A stretch of DNA of 56,537 nt from Bacteroidales bacterium (GTDB lineage Bacteria; Bacteroidota; Bacteroidia; Bacteroidales; Lentimicrobiaceae). The DNA lies in NCBI GenBank assembly GCA_024636955.1, contig JAGXGB010000008.1:1-56537 (forward strand). Reading direction: 5' to 3'. Position 1 is the first letter of the stretch. Each line of letters begins with the position of its first letter. The notes under the pieces are model-generated. The model saw nothing but the letters and a program-made list of their open reading frames with translations, did no database searches and was not told where the DNA came from. The position numbers and the translations under genes were made by a program. Of the stretch, positions 26,991 through 35,152 are shown piece after piece.

Positions 26991-27055
26991 TTGATAACAA
27001 AGAAATACTTGTTTAAACATAAAATGTAAGTCATACTTTACTCAATAAAATAGTA

Positions 27056-27063
27056 ACTTTGCC
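27056..27063 (+). promoter_or_regulatory. -7 promoter box (TAACTTTG) of the efflux operon
   Basis: An exact TAnnTTTG match 51 bases upstream of the ATG of the adaptor gene at 27115, on the correct strand. Confidence 0.6.
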
Positions 27064-27114
27064 GTTAGCAGTTGAGTTATAACCTGCAGCATAAATATAA
27101 TCAGGAAAATACGT

Positions 27115-28368
27115 ATGACATTATTTTCTAGCGGCCGAAAATTCTGGGCCATCGTGATCATCATAGTGATTTTAATAACCGGTTCTTCCTACTATTTTAC
27201 CCGGGACAAAAAGACTGAGGATTCCATAACAACCAAGGTAGTTTTTGGAGATTTCAAAATTGATGTGACTACAAGCGGCGAGCTTGAAGCAATGGATTCT
27301 GAGAATATATCGGGTCCTTCAGGTCTACGTGAAGTGAGAATATGGCAGGTTCAGATAAGTGATATTGTTCCTGAAGGCACATTAGTTGATTCAGGCCAAT
27401 ATGTGGCTACCCTCGACCGTGCTGAGATTACCAACAGAATGAAAGACCTGGAGAGTGAACTTGAGAAGCTTGAATCGCAATTCATCAAAACCAAGCTCGA
27501 CACATCAATGGATATGCGGGCTGCCCGTGAAGAATTGATTAATCTGAAGTATGCCCTTGAAGAAAGAACCATAACAGTTGAGCAATCAATTTATGAGCCA
27601 CCCGCTACACAACGACAGGCAAAGATTGAACTGGAGAAAGCTAAGCGTTCCTTTGAACAGGCTGAAAAAAACTATAAGCTTCGTTCAGATAAAGCAAGTG
27701 CTAATATGCAGGAAGTTTCAGCATCGTATACCCAGGCCCAGCGACGACTTGAGCAGATAAGAGAAGTATTGAGTGGCTTTACAATTACAGCCCCTAAATC
27801 AGGGATGGTTATTTATAAGCGTAATTGGGATGGAAGCAAAATGGGTGCAGGCTCAACCATGGGTTCATGGGAGAACGTGGTAGCAACATTGCCTAATTTA
27901 AAGGAAATGATTTCCAAGACTTTTGTAAACGAGATTGACATAAGTAAAGTAAAAACCGGTCAGAAAGTACAGATCAGCGTTGATGCTTTTCCTGAAAGAA
28001 AATATTCAGGCACAATTACAGAGGTTGCCAATATAGGTGAGCAAATGCGTAATACAAATGCTAAGGTTTTTGAAGTGAAGATTCGTGTACATGAATTCGA
28101 CAGTATACTTCGTCCGGCAATGACAACCAAAAATATTATAAATACCTCCGTAATACCTAAAGCATTATACCTTCCTATTGAAAGTGTGCATAATTCTGAT
28201 TCCCTGACTTATGTTTATCTTACTGCCCGCAAAGTAAAGCAGCAGATACGTACGGGTTCAACTAATGAAAACCAGATAATTGTTAAAGAGGGACTGAAAG
28301 AAGGTGATGAAGTATATCTGTCAGCTCCTGAAGATGCAATGGACTGGAAACTCAATGAACTATTGTAA
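27115..28368 (+). CDS. HlyD/MacA-type periplasmic adaptor of an efflux system
   Basis: A 417-residue membrane-fusion protein. An N-terminal membrane anchor (about residues 9-27) is followed by a lipoyl-like half (VTTSGELEAMDSENISGPSGL). A long helical hairpin rich in Glu, Lys and Gln follows (about residues 85-215). Then come the second lipoyl half (FTITAPKSGMVIYKRNWDG) and a beta-barrel/membrane-proximal domain (KVKTGQKVQISVDAFPERKYSGTITEVA). It links an inner-membrane pump to an outer-membrane channel. The MacB-like permease starts 12 bases downstream and the TolC-like gene follows, forming one operon. Confidence 0.9.
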   Translation: MTLFSSGRKFWAIVIIIVILITGSSYYFTRDKKTEDSITTKVVFGDFKIDVTTSGELEAMDSENISGPSGLREVRIWQVQISDIVPEGTLVDSGQYVATLDRAEITNRMKDLESELEKLESQFIKTKLDTSMDMRAAREELINLKYALEERTITVEQSIYEPPATQRQAKIELEKAKRSFEQAEKNYKLRSDKASANMQEVSASYTQAQRRLEQIREVLSGFTITAPKSGMVIYKRNWDGSKMGAGSTMGSWENVVATLPNLKEMISKTFVNEIDISKVKTGQKVQISVDAFPERKYSGTITEVANIGEQMRNTNAKVFEVKIRVHEFDSILRPAMTTKNIINTSVIPKALYLPIESVHNSDSLTYVYLTARKVKQQIRTGSTNENQIIVKEGLKEGDEVYLSAPEDAMDWKLNELL

Positions 28369-28380
28369 GGAGAGCAAACA

Positions 28381-29745
28381 TTGGAACGACGATTATACAT
28401 TCTTTCTATAGCCATTGAGGCCGTTATTGCCAATAAGTTCAGGTCAATACTTACGGCGTTGGGCATCATCTTTGGTGTTGCCGCTGTTATTGCTATCCTC
28501 GCAATAGGTAATGGAGCCCAAAAGGAGATCCTTGATCAAATGAAACTTGTTGGCGTTAACAACATTATTATAATGCCCAAGGATGAATCAACTTCAGGGA
28601 ATAAAAACGAAGAAGAGCAGAAGGGGAAGGAAGCATCCCAAAAATTCTCACCGGGGCTTTCAATAAGAGACGCTAATAGTATTGCAGAGATAATCCCCAC
28701 GGTAAGTAAAGTAAGTCCTGAGGTCATTTATGAGTCAGTTATTATCTCAGAAGGTGTTAATACTTACGGTAAAGTAAGCGGGGTGACACCTGATTTCTTT
28801 CAGGTTTTTAATCTGGAATTGGAAAAGGGTGAGATGTTCAATGAAGAGCAAATGATACAGGGGAAAGCTGTTTGCATTTTAGGGGCTACCATAAAAAATA
28901 AACTCTTTCCAAAAAGTGACCCTATTGGCAATTATGTTAAATGCGGGTCAGTGTGGCTTAAAGTAGTAGGAGTGTTGCAGAATAGAGCTGTTACAACAGA
29001 GTTATCAGAGAATATGGGCATCAGCGATTACAATATGATGGTATATTCGCCGATTCAGACATTGCTATTAAGGTATCGCGACAGGTCAGTAATAACAACT
29101 TCTATGGTAAGGGGAAGTGGTAGTGGTGGGACTGTGGTAATGGGAGATAACATTATGACTTTTGGGTCATCAGGTTCAGGAGGCAGTGATGAAAATAACC
29201 AGATTGATAAAATTGTTGTCCAGGTTAAAGAAACATCACATATAACCAGAACAACTGAAATAATTAACCGAATGCTTAAACGGCGTCATGCAGGAGTTGA
29301 TGATTTTGTAGTTCAGGTGCCTGAGCTGCTACTTAAGCAGGAACAGCGTACTAAAGATATTTTCAATATTGTGCTTGGTGCTATAGCAAGTATATCATTA
29401 ATTGTTGGTGGCATTGGTATTATGAACATCATGCTGGCATCAGTGATGGAACGAACAAAGGAAATTGGGATCAGAATGGCAACAGGTGCTACTCGTAAAG
29501 ACATTACCTTCCAGTTCCTGAGTGAAGCAACTATGATTAGTCTTACAGGCGGTATTATTGGCATATTGCTGGGATTAGCACTTGCAAGAGTAATTACAGG
29601 AGTAACAGGTATTCTTACAATAGTATCGATTTCTTCCATAATTATATCTTTTGGAGTATCTGCTTCAGTTGGTATAGCATTTGGCTATATGCCTGCACGC
29701 AAAGCATCACTTCAGGACCCGGTAACCTCACTTCGCTATGAATAA
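28381..29745 (+). CDS. MacB/FtsX-type ABC transporter permease
   Basis: A 454-residue permease with the MacB layout: a first transmembrane helix (LTALGIIFGVAAVIAILAIG), a periplasmic MacB core (about residues 50-315), and three C-terminal helices of an FtsX domain (from IVLGAIASISLIVGGIGIMNIMLASVMERTKEIGIRMATGATR). There is no nucleotide-binding domain: neither Walker A nor an ABC signature is found, so the ATPase must be a separate protein, and no gene for it lies in this operon. Gly/Ser-rich inserts (SGSGGT, SSGSGGS) interrupt the core at about residues 245-270. The start is TTG at 28381, preceded by a GGAG-like site. The stop overlaps the next start by 8 bases. Confidence 0.88.
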   Translation: MERRLYILSIAIEAVIANKFRSILTALGIIFGVAAVIAILAIGNGAQKEILDQMKLVGVNNIIIMPKDESTSGNKNEEEQKGKEASQKFSPGLSIRDANSIAEIIPTVSKVSPEVIYESVIISEGVNTYGKVSGVTPDFFQVFNLELEKGEMFNEEQMIQGKAVCILGATIKNKLFPKSDPIGNYVKCGSVWLKVVGVLQNRAVTTELSENMGISDYNMMVYSPIQTLLLRYRDRSVITTSMVRGSGSGGTVVMGDNIMTFGSSGSGGSDENNQIDKIVVQVKETSHITRTTEIINRMLKRRHAGVDDFVVQVPELLLKQEQRTKDIFNIVLGAIASISLIVGGIGIMNIMLASVMERTKEIGIRMATGATRKDITFQFLSEATMISLTGGIIGILLGLALARVITGVTGILTIVSISSIIISFGVSASVGIAFGYMPARKASLQDPVTSLRYE

Positions 29746-31249
29746 ACTATTAACTGGCAGCTTGCGTAAAATTTTAACCCTCAGGAAGCTATTATTAATA
29801 ATGGTATTGCACCTGGCAATTGGTTTTGCTACCGCCCAGTCACCCGCAATAATGACACTTGATGAGGCTATTGAGATTGCCTTAAGGCAATCGCCTGATG
29901 CACTGACAGCAATGCATCGTTTCAGAAGTAGCTATTGGGAATTCAGGAATTATAAGGCAGAGTTATTGCCTTTGTTGTCGCTAAATGCTACCATACCCGG
30001 ATTAACTAAAGATGAAATACTATCGCAGGAAGGTGACAGATTTATATCTGTAAACTATAGTAGGTATTCCGGCGGGCTTTCCATGTCACAGAACATTGGG
30101 TTAACCGGAGGAAGTATATCATTGAATTCTAACTTACAGCGTTTGGATGTATTTAGGGAAACCACCACCACATCCTATTCATCAGTGCCAATCAACATTG
30201 AATTAGTACAGCCTTTATTTGGTTTTAATGAATTTAGATGGCGTAAGAGAATTGAACCTTTGAAGTACAATGAAGCAGAACGCCGATATCTTGAAGATGT
30301 TGAACAGGTGCGGATCAATGCGACCGAAGCTTTTTTTGGACTGCTTAATTCCCAGATAAAGCTCAGGATTCAGCAAACAAACCTAGCCAATAATGACACG
30401 CTATACCAAATTGCCCGTGGCAGGTTCAATATTGGTACTATAGCTGAGAATGAATTATTGCAAATTGAGCTCAGCCTTCTAAATGCCAGGGCCGCCGTAG
30501 AGCAGGCTAAACTTGATATCAGTGTGAGCAGTTTCAATCTGTTTTCTTACCTAAGGATACCCGAAGATCCTAACATGATTCTATCAGCTCCTGAACCTCC
30601 GGAATTCAAGCCGGTAGATGCCCAGAGTGCAATAAACTTTGCAAGAGACCACAGGTCGCAGGCACTTGCTTTTGAGCGCAGAATTATACAAGTAGAAAGC
30701 AATGTAAACAGGGCAAGAAGTACTAATCGCTTCAGCGCCAACCTTAATGCAGCATATGGTTTGGTGAATTCAGCACCTCAATTAAGTACTGTATATAACG
30801 ACCCGAAAGAGCTTCAACAGTTATCCATTGGAATAAGTATTCCAATTCTCGATTGGGGTTTTGGAAAAGGACAAGTTAAACTTGCTGAATCACAGTTAGA
30901 ACTGGAAAGAACTTCAGTACAGCAGAATAAGATTGATTTTGACCAGGAAGTATTTATCAAAGTAATGCAGTTCAATATGCAGCCAACCCAGTTTGCAATT
31001 GCTGCAAAAAGTGATACTGTCGCCCTCAAACGTTATGAAGTAACAAAACAGAGATATTACATAGGCAAAATTGGAATCACCGACCTTAATATCGCTCAGA
31101 ATGAAAAGGATAATGCCCAGCAGGGATACATTTCTGCCTTGGCAACATATTGGCGCAGCTACTTTGAGATACGAAAGCTAACACTTTACGATTACGTCGC
31201 AAATCGCCCGCTTGTATTTAACTTTGATGATATCCCTGATGTGGAGTAA
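29738..31249 (+). CDS. TolC-family outer-membrane efflux channel
   Basis: A 503-residue outer-membrane factor. A long-n-region signal peptide (ending near FATAQ) is followed by TLDEAIEIALRQSPDALTAMHRF, the standard start of OEP repeats. The chain shows two alternating coiled-coil/beta units, with VEQVRINATEAFFGLLNSQIKLRIQQTNLANN in the first. The ending is IGKIGITDLNIAQNEKDNAQQGYISALATYWRSYFEIRKLTLYD, typical of the family. The coding region overlaps the permease by 8 bases, so coupling is likely. It completes a tripartite export system whose substrate cannot be predicted. Confidence 0.92.
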   Translation: MNKLLTGSLRKILTLRKLLLIMVLHLAIGFATAQSPAIMTLDEAIEIALRQSPDALTAMHRFRSSYWEFRNYKAELLPLLSLNATIPGLTKDEILSQEGDRFISVNYSRYSGGLSMSQNIGLTGGSISLNSNLQRLDVFRETTTTSYSSVPINIELVQPLFGFNEFRWRKRIEPLKYNEAERRYLEDVEQVRINATEAFFGLLNSQIKLRIQQTNLANNDTLYQIARGRFNIGTIAENELLQIELSLLNARAAVEQAKLDISVSSFNLFSYLRIPEDPNMILSAPEPPEFKPVDAQSAINFARDHRSQALAFERRIIQVESNVNRARSTNRFSANLNAAYGLVNSAPQLSTVYNDPKELQQLSIGISIPILDWGFGKGQVKLAESQLELERTSVQQNKIDFDQEVFIKVMQFNMQPTQFAIAAKSDTVALKRYEVTKQRYYIGKIGITDLNIAQNEKDNAQQGYISALATYWRSYFEIRKLTLYDYVANRPLVFNFDDIPDVE

Positions 31250-31301
31250 GTCATCCTTCCAAATAGCCGTAACTTTATAGCTAAATAGCCCGTAACTTCT
31301 T

Positions 31302-31922
31302 TTAGCTCGGTTGATATCCTTGGTGTGGAGTTATACCAGAAGCACCTTTATGCCAATCGGCGGGTGATTCTTCCCCTGTTTCTTCATAATACTGGAGTGC
31401 ATCAATCATGCGGAGTGTTTCATTGATACTTCGCCCCAGTGGAAGGTCATTAACCAATTGGTGCCGAACGATGCCTTGCTTGTCAATTATGAACAAACCC
31501 GGATATGCAACAGGGTCACCATCGAAATCAAGCCTGTTGTCCTCTTCATCATATTCATAAGTACCGGCCATCATATCGTAGTTTTCCGCAATAGTTTTTG
31601 CCAGATCAGATACTAATGGGAATGTAACTCCTTTGATACCTCCTTCAGTTGGATCAATTTGCAGCCATGCATGATGCGAATGGGCTGAATCAACTGAGCA
31701 CCCTACAACAGCTACATTGCGACTTTCAAATTCAGGCAATCTCCTTTGAAAAGCTAGTATTTCTGTTGGACTAACGAACGTGAAATCAAGCGGGTAGAAG
31801 AAAAATACTACATGTTTTTTTCCTATATATTGGCTTAAAGAGAACTTTTCAGTGATCTCTTCACCGTTAATAACTGCATCCGCTTCAAAAAGGGGAGCCT
31901 TTTTACCAACTAATACTGACAT
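31302..31922 (-). CDS. Peroxiredoxin-fold protein lacking both catalytic cysteines and the catalytic arginine
   Basis: A 206-residue protein clearly homologous over its full length to typical 2-Cys peroxiredoxins of the AhpC/Prx1 group: FYPLDFTFVSPTEI, VVGCSVDSAHSHHAW, GLFIIDKQGIVRH and NDLPLGRSINETLRM. The expected peroxidatic Cys is Ser51 (codon AGT), the resolving Cys of the C-terminal xVCPAxW motif is Ser186 in EESPADW (codon TCA), and the conserved active-site Arg is Pro141 in VAYPGLF. Pro44 and Thr48 remain. The only Cys is Cys75. Peroxide reduction by the usual thiol mechanism is therefore not expected. A chaperone, sensor or regulatory role is possible but unproven. The gene has its own promoter (31951-31980) and an undisturbed frame. 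Confidence 0.88.
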   Translation of the reverse strand: MSVLVGKKAPLFEADAVINGEEITEKFSLSQYIGKKHVVFFFYPLDFTFVSPTEILAFQRRLPEFESRNVAVVGCSVDSAHSHHAWLQIDPTEGGIKGVTFPLVSDLAKTIAENYDMMAGTYEYDEEDNRLDFDGDPVAYPGLFIIDKQGIVRHQLVNDLPLGRSINETLRMIDALQYYEETGEESPADWHKGASGITPHQGYQPS

Positions 31923-31950
31923 AATGTTGAGGTGTTGTTTTTATGATATA

Positions 31951-31980
31951 CAAACTTACGTAAATATTATAAGCAAACAA
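31951..31980 (-). promoter_or_regulatory. Promoter of the peroxiredoxin-like gene
   Basis: On the minus strand a TAAGTTTG -7 box (31951-31958) lies 19 bases downstream of a TTG element (31978-31980). This matches the Bacteroidota -33/-7 arrangement. The ATG is at 31922, giving a leader of about 20 bases. Confidence 0.6.
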
Positions 31981-32070
31981 GTTTTGATTTTTGTATGCAT
32001 TTCAAGAATTTATTATTCGATAACTATTTCTAATTTTAACAGCTACGGAAATAAACATTTATAGACAGAT

Positions 32071-32098
32071 AGGCATTAATAGGCATTAATAGGCATTT
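32071..32098 (+). repeat. Decamer repeat (aggcattaat), 2.8 units
   Basis: Two exact copies of aggcattaat and a third partial copy, aggcattt, lie head to tail in the gap between mazG and the peroxiredoxin-like gene. Confidence 0.75.
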
Positions 32099-32137
32099 CG
32101 AAATAACTACAGAGCTAATTAACTTTCTTGAACTTAT

Positions 32138-32178
32138 TTGAAAAATCCGATTATTCATTGATCCTTCGGATTTTTCAA
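32138..32178 (-). terminator. Terminator of mazG
   Basis: A perfect 13-base stem (32138-32150 and 32166-32178) with a 15-base loop lies 12 bases past the mazG stop codon. The stem base is A/T-rich, so the transcript would end in a partly U-rich arm. Confidence 0.6.
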
Positions 32179-32189
32179 CTTATCTGCAA

Positions 32190-32957
32190 TTAATTCTGTT
32201 TTTTAGCTTCATTCCAGTAAACATCAAGCTCAGCGAGTGTCATATCATGCATTGACTTACCTGCTTCATTTACTTTGTCCTCAATATACTTAAAGCGTTT
32301 AATAAACTTGCGGTTGGTGCGTTCAAGTGCGTCTTCGGGATTTACATTAATGAAGCGTGCATAGTTAATCAGGGCAAAAAGGAGGTCGCCAAATTCATCT
32401 TCCACTTTATCATGAGAACCATTGATCTTTTCATACTCCAGTTCTCCAAGTTCTTCCTGCACTTTTTCCCATACCTGTGCTACATTTTCCCAATCAAAGC
32501 CTACTCCCCTTGCTTTTTCCTGAATACGGTATGCTTTCACCATAGCCGGCAGTGAGCCTGGAACACCGCTGAGCACTGAAGTGCGACCTTCGGTCATTTT
32601 GATCTTCTCCCAGTTGTTTTTTACAGCTTCGGCGTCATCAGCTTTAAAATCACTATAGATGTGAGGATGTCTTCTGATTAGCTTTTCTGAGATTGAATTA
32701 AGCACATCGGTTATGTCGAAAGCTTCTTGCTCAGAGGCTATCTTGGAGTAAAACACCAGATGGAGCATCAAATCGCCAAGTTCCTTTTTAATTTCATCCA
32801 TGTCCTTCTCAAGAATAGCATCACTGAGTTCATACATTTCCTCGATGGTAAGGTAGCGGAGTGTATCAAAGGTTTGCACCTTATCCCAGGGGCACTTTTC
32901 CCTTAATTCATCCATGATAGTAAGCAGTCTTCCAAAAGCTTCGAGTGATTTATCCAT
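32190..32957 (-). CDS. mazG: MazG nucleoside triphosphate pyrophosphohydrolase
   Basis: A 255-residue all-alpha NTP pyrophosphatase that hydrolyses (d)NTPs to monophosphates, cleaning the nucleotide pool. The N-terminal MazG domain shows CPWDKVQTFDTLRYLTIEEMYELSDAI and KKELGDLMLHLVFYSKIA, which hold the EEXXE and EXXD magnesium-binding motifs. A second copy follows (EELGELEYEKI ... VEDEFGDLLFALINYARF). The start was placed at ATG 32957. A TTG at 32978 in the same frame lies within a perfect -7 promoter box (32976-32983), so it cannot be translated from that promoter. Confidence 0.94.
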   Translation of the reverse strand: MDKSLEAFGRLLTIMDELREKCPWDKVQTFDTLRYLTIEEMYELSDAILEKDMDEIKKELGDLMLHLVFYSKIASEQEAFDITDVLNSISEKLIRRHPHIYSDFKADDAEAVKNNWEKIKMTEGRTSVLSGVPGSLPAMVKAYRIQEKARGVGFDWENVAQVWEKVQEELGELEYEKINGSHDKVEDEFGDLLFALINYARFINVNPEDALERTNRKFIKRFKYIEDKVNEAGKSMHDMTLAELDVYWNEAKKQN

Positions 32958-32975
32958 CAGCCATTTAAGTTTTTG

Positions 32976-32983
32976 CAAAGTTA
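32976..32983 (-). promoter_or_regulatory. -7 promoter box (TAACTTTG) of mazG
   Basis: An exact TAnnTTTG match on the minus strand, 18 bases upstream of the mazG ATG. It overlaps the alternative TTG start and so decides the start site. Confidence 0.65.
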
Positions 32984-33005
32984 GTAAACCTAACCTGCCG
33001 TTTTG

Positions 33006-33013
33006 TATTTTTG
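33006..33013 (+). promoter_or_regulatory. -7 box (TATTTTTG) of the acyloxyacyl hydrolase gene
   Basis: An exact TAnnTTTG match on the plus strand, divergent from the mazG promoter 22 bases away. It gives a leader of about 80 bases to the ATG at 33102, or about 20 bases to the GTG at 33039. Confidence 0.5.
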
Positions 33014-33101
33014 TTTGCTCATCACATAGCCAGGAAAAGTGTTAACTTTTGAACAAGAGAGTCGTAAGTGCAGGTATAATCCAACAGGATTAAGGCGGCT
33101 C

Positions 33102-34274
33102 ATGCAGCAATCTTTAACAAAGTTGATCAGTAAATGCCTTTCCATCGGTTTATTAATCTTATTCTCCCTTTTAGCTTCAACTTCAATACATGCTCAAAAG
33201 TATCATAAATATCAGGCTCCTAATCTGATGTTCGAAGCCCGTGCTAATTATGGAATACTAATTGCTCACCATCTCGAAATGGAGATTTATAATGCCCATC
33301 TTCCATCATTTGAATTTAGTATAGCACGATCAACGTATGGTAAGCAGCACTGGGAAGCGCTGTATAAGTATCCGGTAACTGGGCTTACATACTGGAACGC
33401 CTGGTTAGGAGACCCAAACACATTAGGTCAGGCGCATGGTTTAATGCCTTTTATTTCATTTCCTATAGTAAAGCAAGATGCTACGGAGCTTAATTTTCGT
33501 TTGGCAGCTGGAGTTGGTTATTTAACTAAAAGATTTGATCGGATTGAGAATTATAAATACATTGCTATTGGTTCGCATATTAATGCTGCAATAAATCTGA
33601 TGGTTGAGTATAGGTGGAAACCTCTGAAGCATTTGCAGGTTTTTGGAGGTGTGCAATTAATGCATTTTTCAAATGGATCAATGAAAACGCCAAACTATGG
33701 CCTAAACATTCCTTCACTCTCAGGGGGTGTTGCATTCCGGCTTAATAAAGAAAACCCATATATCAAAAGAGCTGTAAGGCCTAAACTTACGATGTTTGAA
33801 TTTGATGGTAGGGATTACCTGGAAGTAAGATTGAGTTCTTCTTTCGGCATGAAAGATATTGGTGAAATTGTAAGTGAACGGTTCTATGTTACTGCCGGTT
33901 CTATTGGTCTGCTCAAGAGTCTCGGATATAAAAGCAAAGCCGGATTATGTATTGACTTATCCTACGATGGCTCTGATGCCAGGTTTATAGGTGAAAAGGG
34001 TGTAGCTTACAATAATAACCTTCAACTTGTTAAACCAGGTGTAGGGATAATGTATGAAGTGGTGTTGTCGCGCCTTTCATTTCCTCTGACGTTAGGATTT
34101 TATACCGGGGGAAAATATAAGAGCGAGGGCATATCATATTACAAAATGGGAATTCAATATATAGTCCAACGCAATTTCTTTGCTTCCGTAACACTAAAAA
34201 CCCACTTTGCAAGGGCTGATTATGTTGCTTTGGGAATTGGATACAGATTTAGAGTGAAGCAGTATTTTATTTAG
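33102..34274 (+). CDS. Acyloxyacyl hydrolase, PagL-like lipid A deacylase family
   Basis: A 390-residue outer-membrane protein. The start at ATG 33102 gives a clear signal peptide (MQQSLTKLISKCLSIGLLILF...SIHAQ). A GTG at 33039 in the same frame would add 21 uncharacteristic residues. The middle contains LQVFGGVQLMHFSNGSMKTPNYGLNIPSLSGGVAF, the PagL-type motif with His188 and Ser190 of the catalytic pair. The acidic residue expected about 14 positions after the His in Pseudomonas PagL is an Asn here. PagL removes the 3-O acyl chain of lipid A. The chain is about twice the length of PagL, with an extra C-terminal beta-rich half (about residues 225-390), so substrate and activity are uncertain. 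Confidence 0.75.
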   Translation: MQQSLTKLISKCLSIGLLILFSLLASTSIHAQKYHKYQAPNLMFEARANYGILIAHHLEMEIYNAHLPSFEFSIARSTYGKQHWEALYKYPVTGLTYWNAWLGDPNTLGQAHGLMPFISFPIVKQDATELNFRLAAGVGYLTKRFDRIENYKYIAIGSHINAAINLMVEYRWKPLKHLQVFGGVQLMHFSNGSMKTPNYGLNIPSLSGGVAFRLNKENPYIKRAVRPKLTMFEFDGRDYLEVRLSSSFGMKDIGEIVSERFYVTAGSIGLLKSLGYKSKAGLCIDLSYDGSDARFIGEKGVAYNNNLQLVKPGVGIMYEVVLSRLSFPLTLGFYTGGKYKSEGISYYKMGIQYIVQRNFFASVTLKTHFARADYVALGIGYRFRVKQYFI

Positions 34275-34302
34275 GTTGAGAAGATTTTAAAAATAATAAA
34301 AA

Positions 34303-35046
34303 ATGACCCTTTCAAGAGTTTCCATTTTGGCACTTTTGTTATTAATAGCTTCCGCCGGATGCAAGCGCGAGAAGCTAGATGATTGCTATACAAATGCTGG
34401 GGAAGTTGTAATGGAAGACAGGTGGAGTGCCTACTTTGAAACTATAAACCTGTATGATGATGTTAACCTTGTGCTTGAGCAGGGCGACGGTTATTCAATC
34501 AGGGTTGAGGGAGGAAAGAACTTACTTGGTGCTGTTGTAACTGAAGTGAAAGACAGTGTACTGCACATTAATAATACAATGAGTTGCAATTGGGTTAGAA
34601 GCTATGACCATGAACTAACGGTTTATGTCACGTCTCCATCACTTTACAATATACGGTATGAAGGTAACGGTAATGTCAGTACAAACGGAAGGATGGTTTT
34701 TGATATTTTGGAAATAAATGCATGGGGTGGGGGCGGTTCAATTAATATTGATGTGGATTGCCAGACACTGAATTTGGGACTTCACTACGGCACCGTTGAT
34801 TTTAACATTAAGGGCAAGTCATCGATGACAACCATATATGCTAATAGTTATGGCCCTTTTTATTGTGCAGAGTTAAATTCAGATATTGTTTATATCACCC
34901 ATAATGGAACTAACGACTGTTATGTCCATGCCAACCATATTTTTGGAGCTGATATCACATCAGTAGGTGATATTTACTATTCCGGCAATCCATTCGATCT
35001 CAGTTGCAATATTACCGGTTCAGGCAAACTATATAAAATTGAGTAA
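34303..35046 (+). CDS. Head-GIN domain (DUF2807) lipoprotein
   Basis: A 247-residue predicted lipoprotein with a lipobox ending ASAGC (Cys20). The rest is a right-handed beta-helix-like DUF2807 'head GIN' domain: FETINLYDDVNLVLEQGDGYSIRVEGGKNLL, followed by short strands with many Gly, Asn and Asp, ending in CNITGSGKLYKIE. This family is widespread in Bacteroidota outer membranes, and its role is unknown. It starts 28 bases after the PagL-like gene and is probably co-transcribed. The next gene, proS, converges on it. Confidence 0.85.
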   Translation: MTLSRVSILALLLLIASAGCKREKLDDCYTNAGEVVMEDRWSAYFETINLYDDVNLVLEQGDGYSIRVEGGKNLLGAVVTEVKDSVLHINNTMSCNWVRSYDHELTVYVTSPSLYNIRYEGNGNVSTNGRMVFDILEINAWGGGGSINIDVDCQTLNLGLHYGTVDFNIKGKSSMTTIYANSYGPFYCAELNSDIVYITHNGTNDCYVHANHIFGADITSVGDIYYSGNPFDLSCNITGSGKLYKIE

Positions 35047-35083
35047 ATGTTATTAGCCACCGAACGATGGCTATAATAATTTT

Positions 35084-35152
35084 GCTAATAAAGCTCTTGG
35101 GATTTCAACTCTACGTTTACTAATAAGCTCTTGCGAAAACAACTCTACCTTT
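35084..35152. repeat. Imperfect duplication of the proS 3' end
   Basis: The last 34 bases of proS (35119-35152, encoding [10 protein letters not shown] and the stop) have a near copy right downstream (35084-35118), with about 28 of 33 positions identical and one extra base. On the minus strand the copy would read KRRVEIPRAL without a stop. It lies in the convergent gap after the head-GIN gene. Confidence 0.6.

Noticed and set aside
31229-31327. Similarity between the end of the TolC-like gene and the end of the peroxiredoxin-like gene (gatatccntgatgtggagt-type segments).
   Set aside because: It covers only about 20 bases in an opposite coding sense and could be chance; kept out of the findings.
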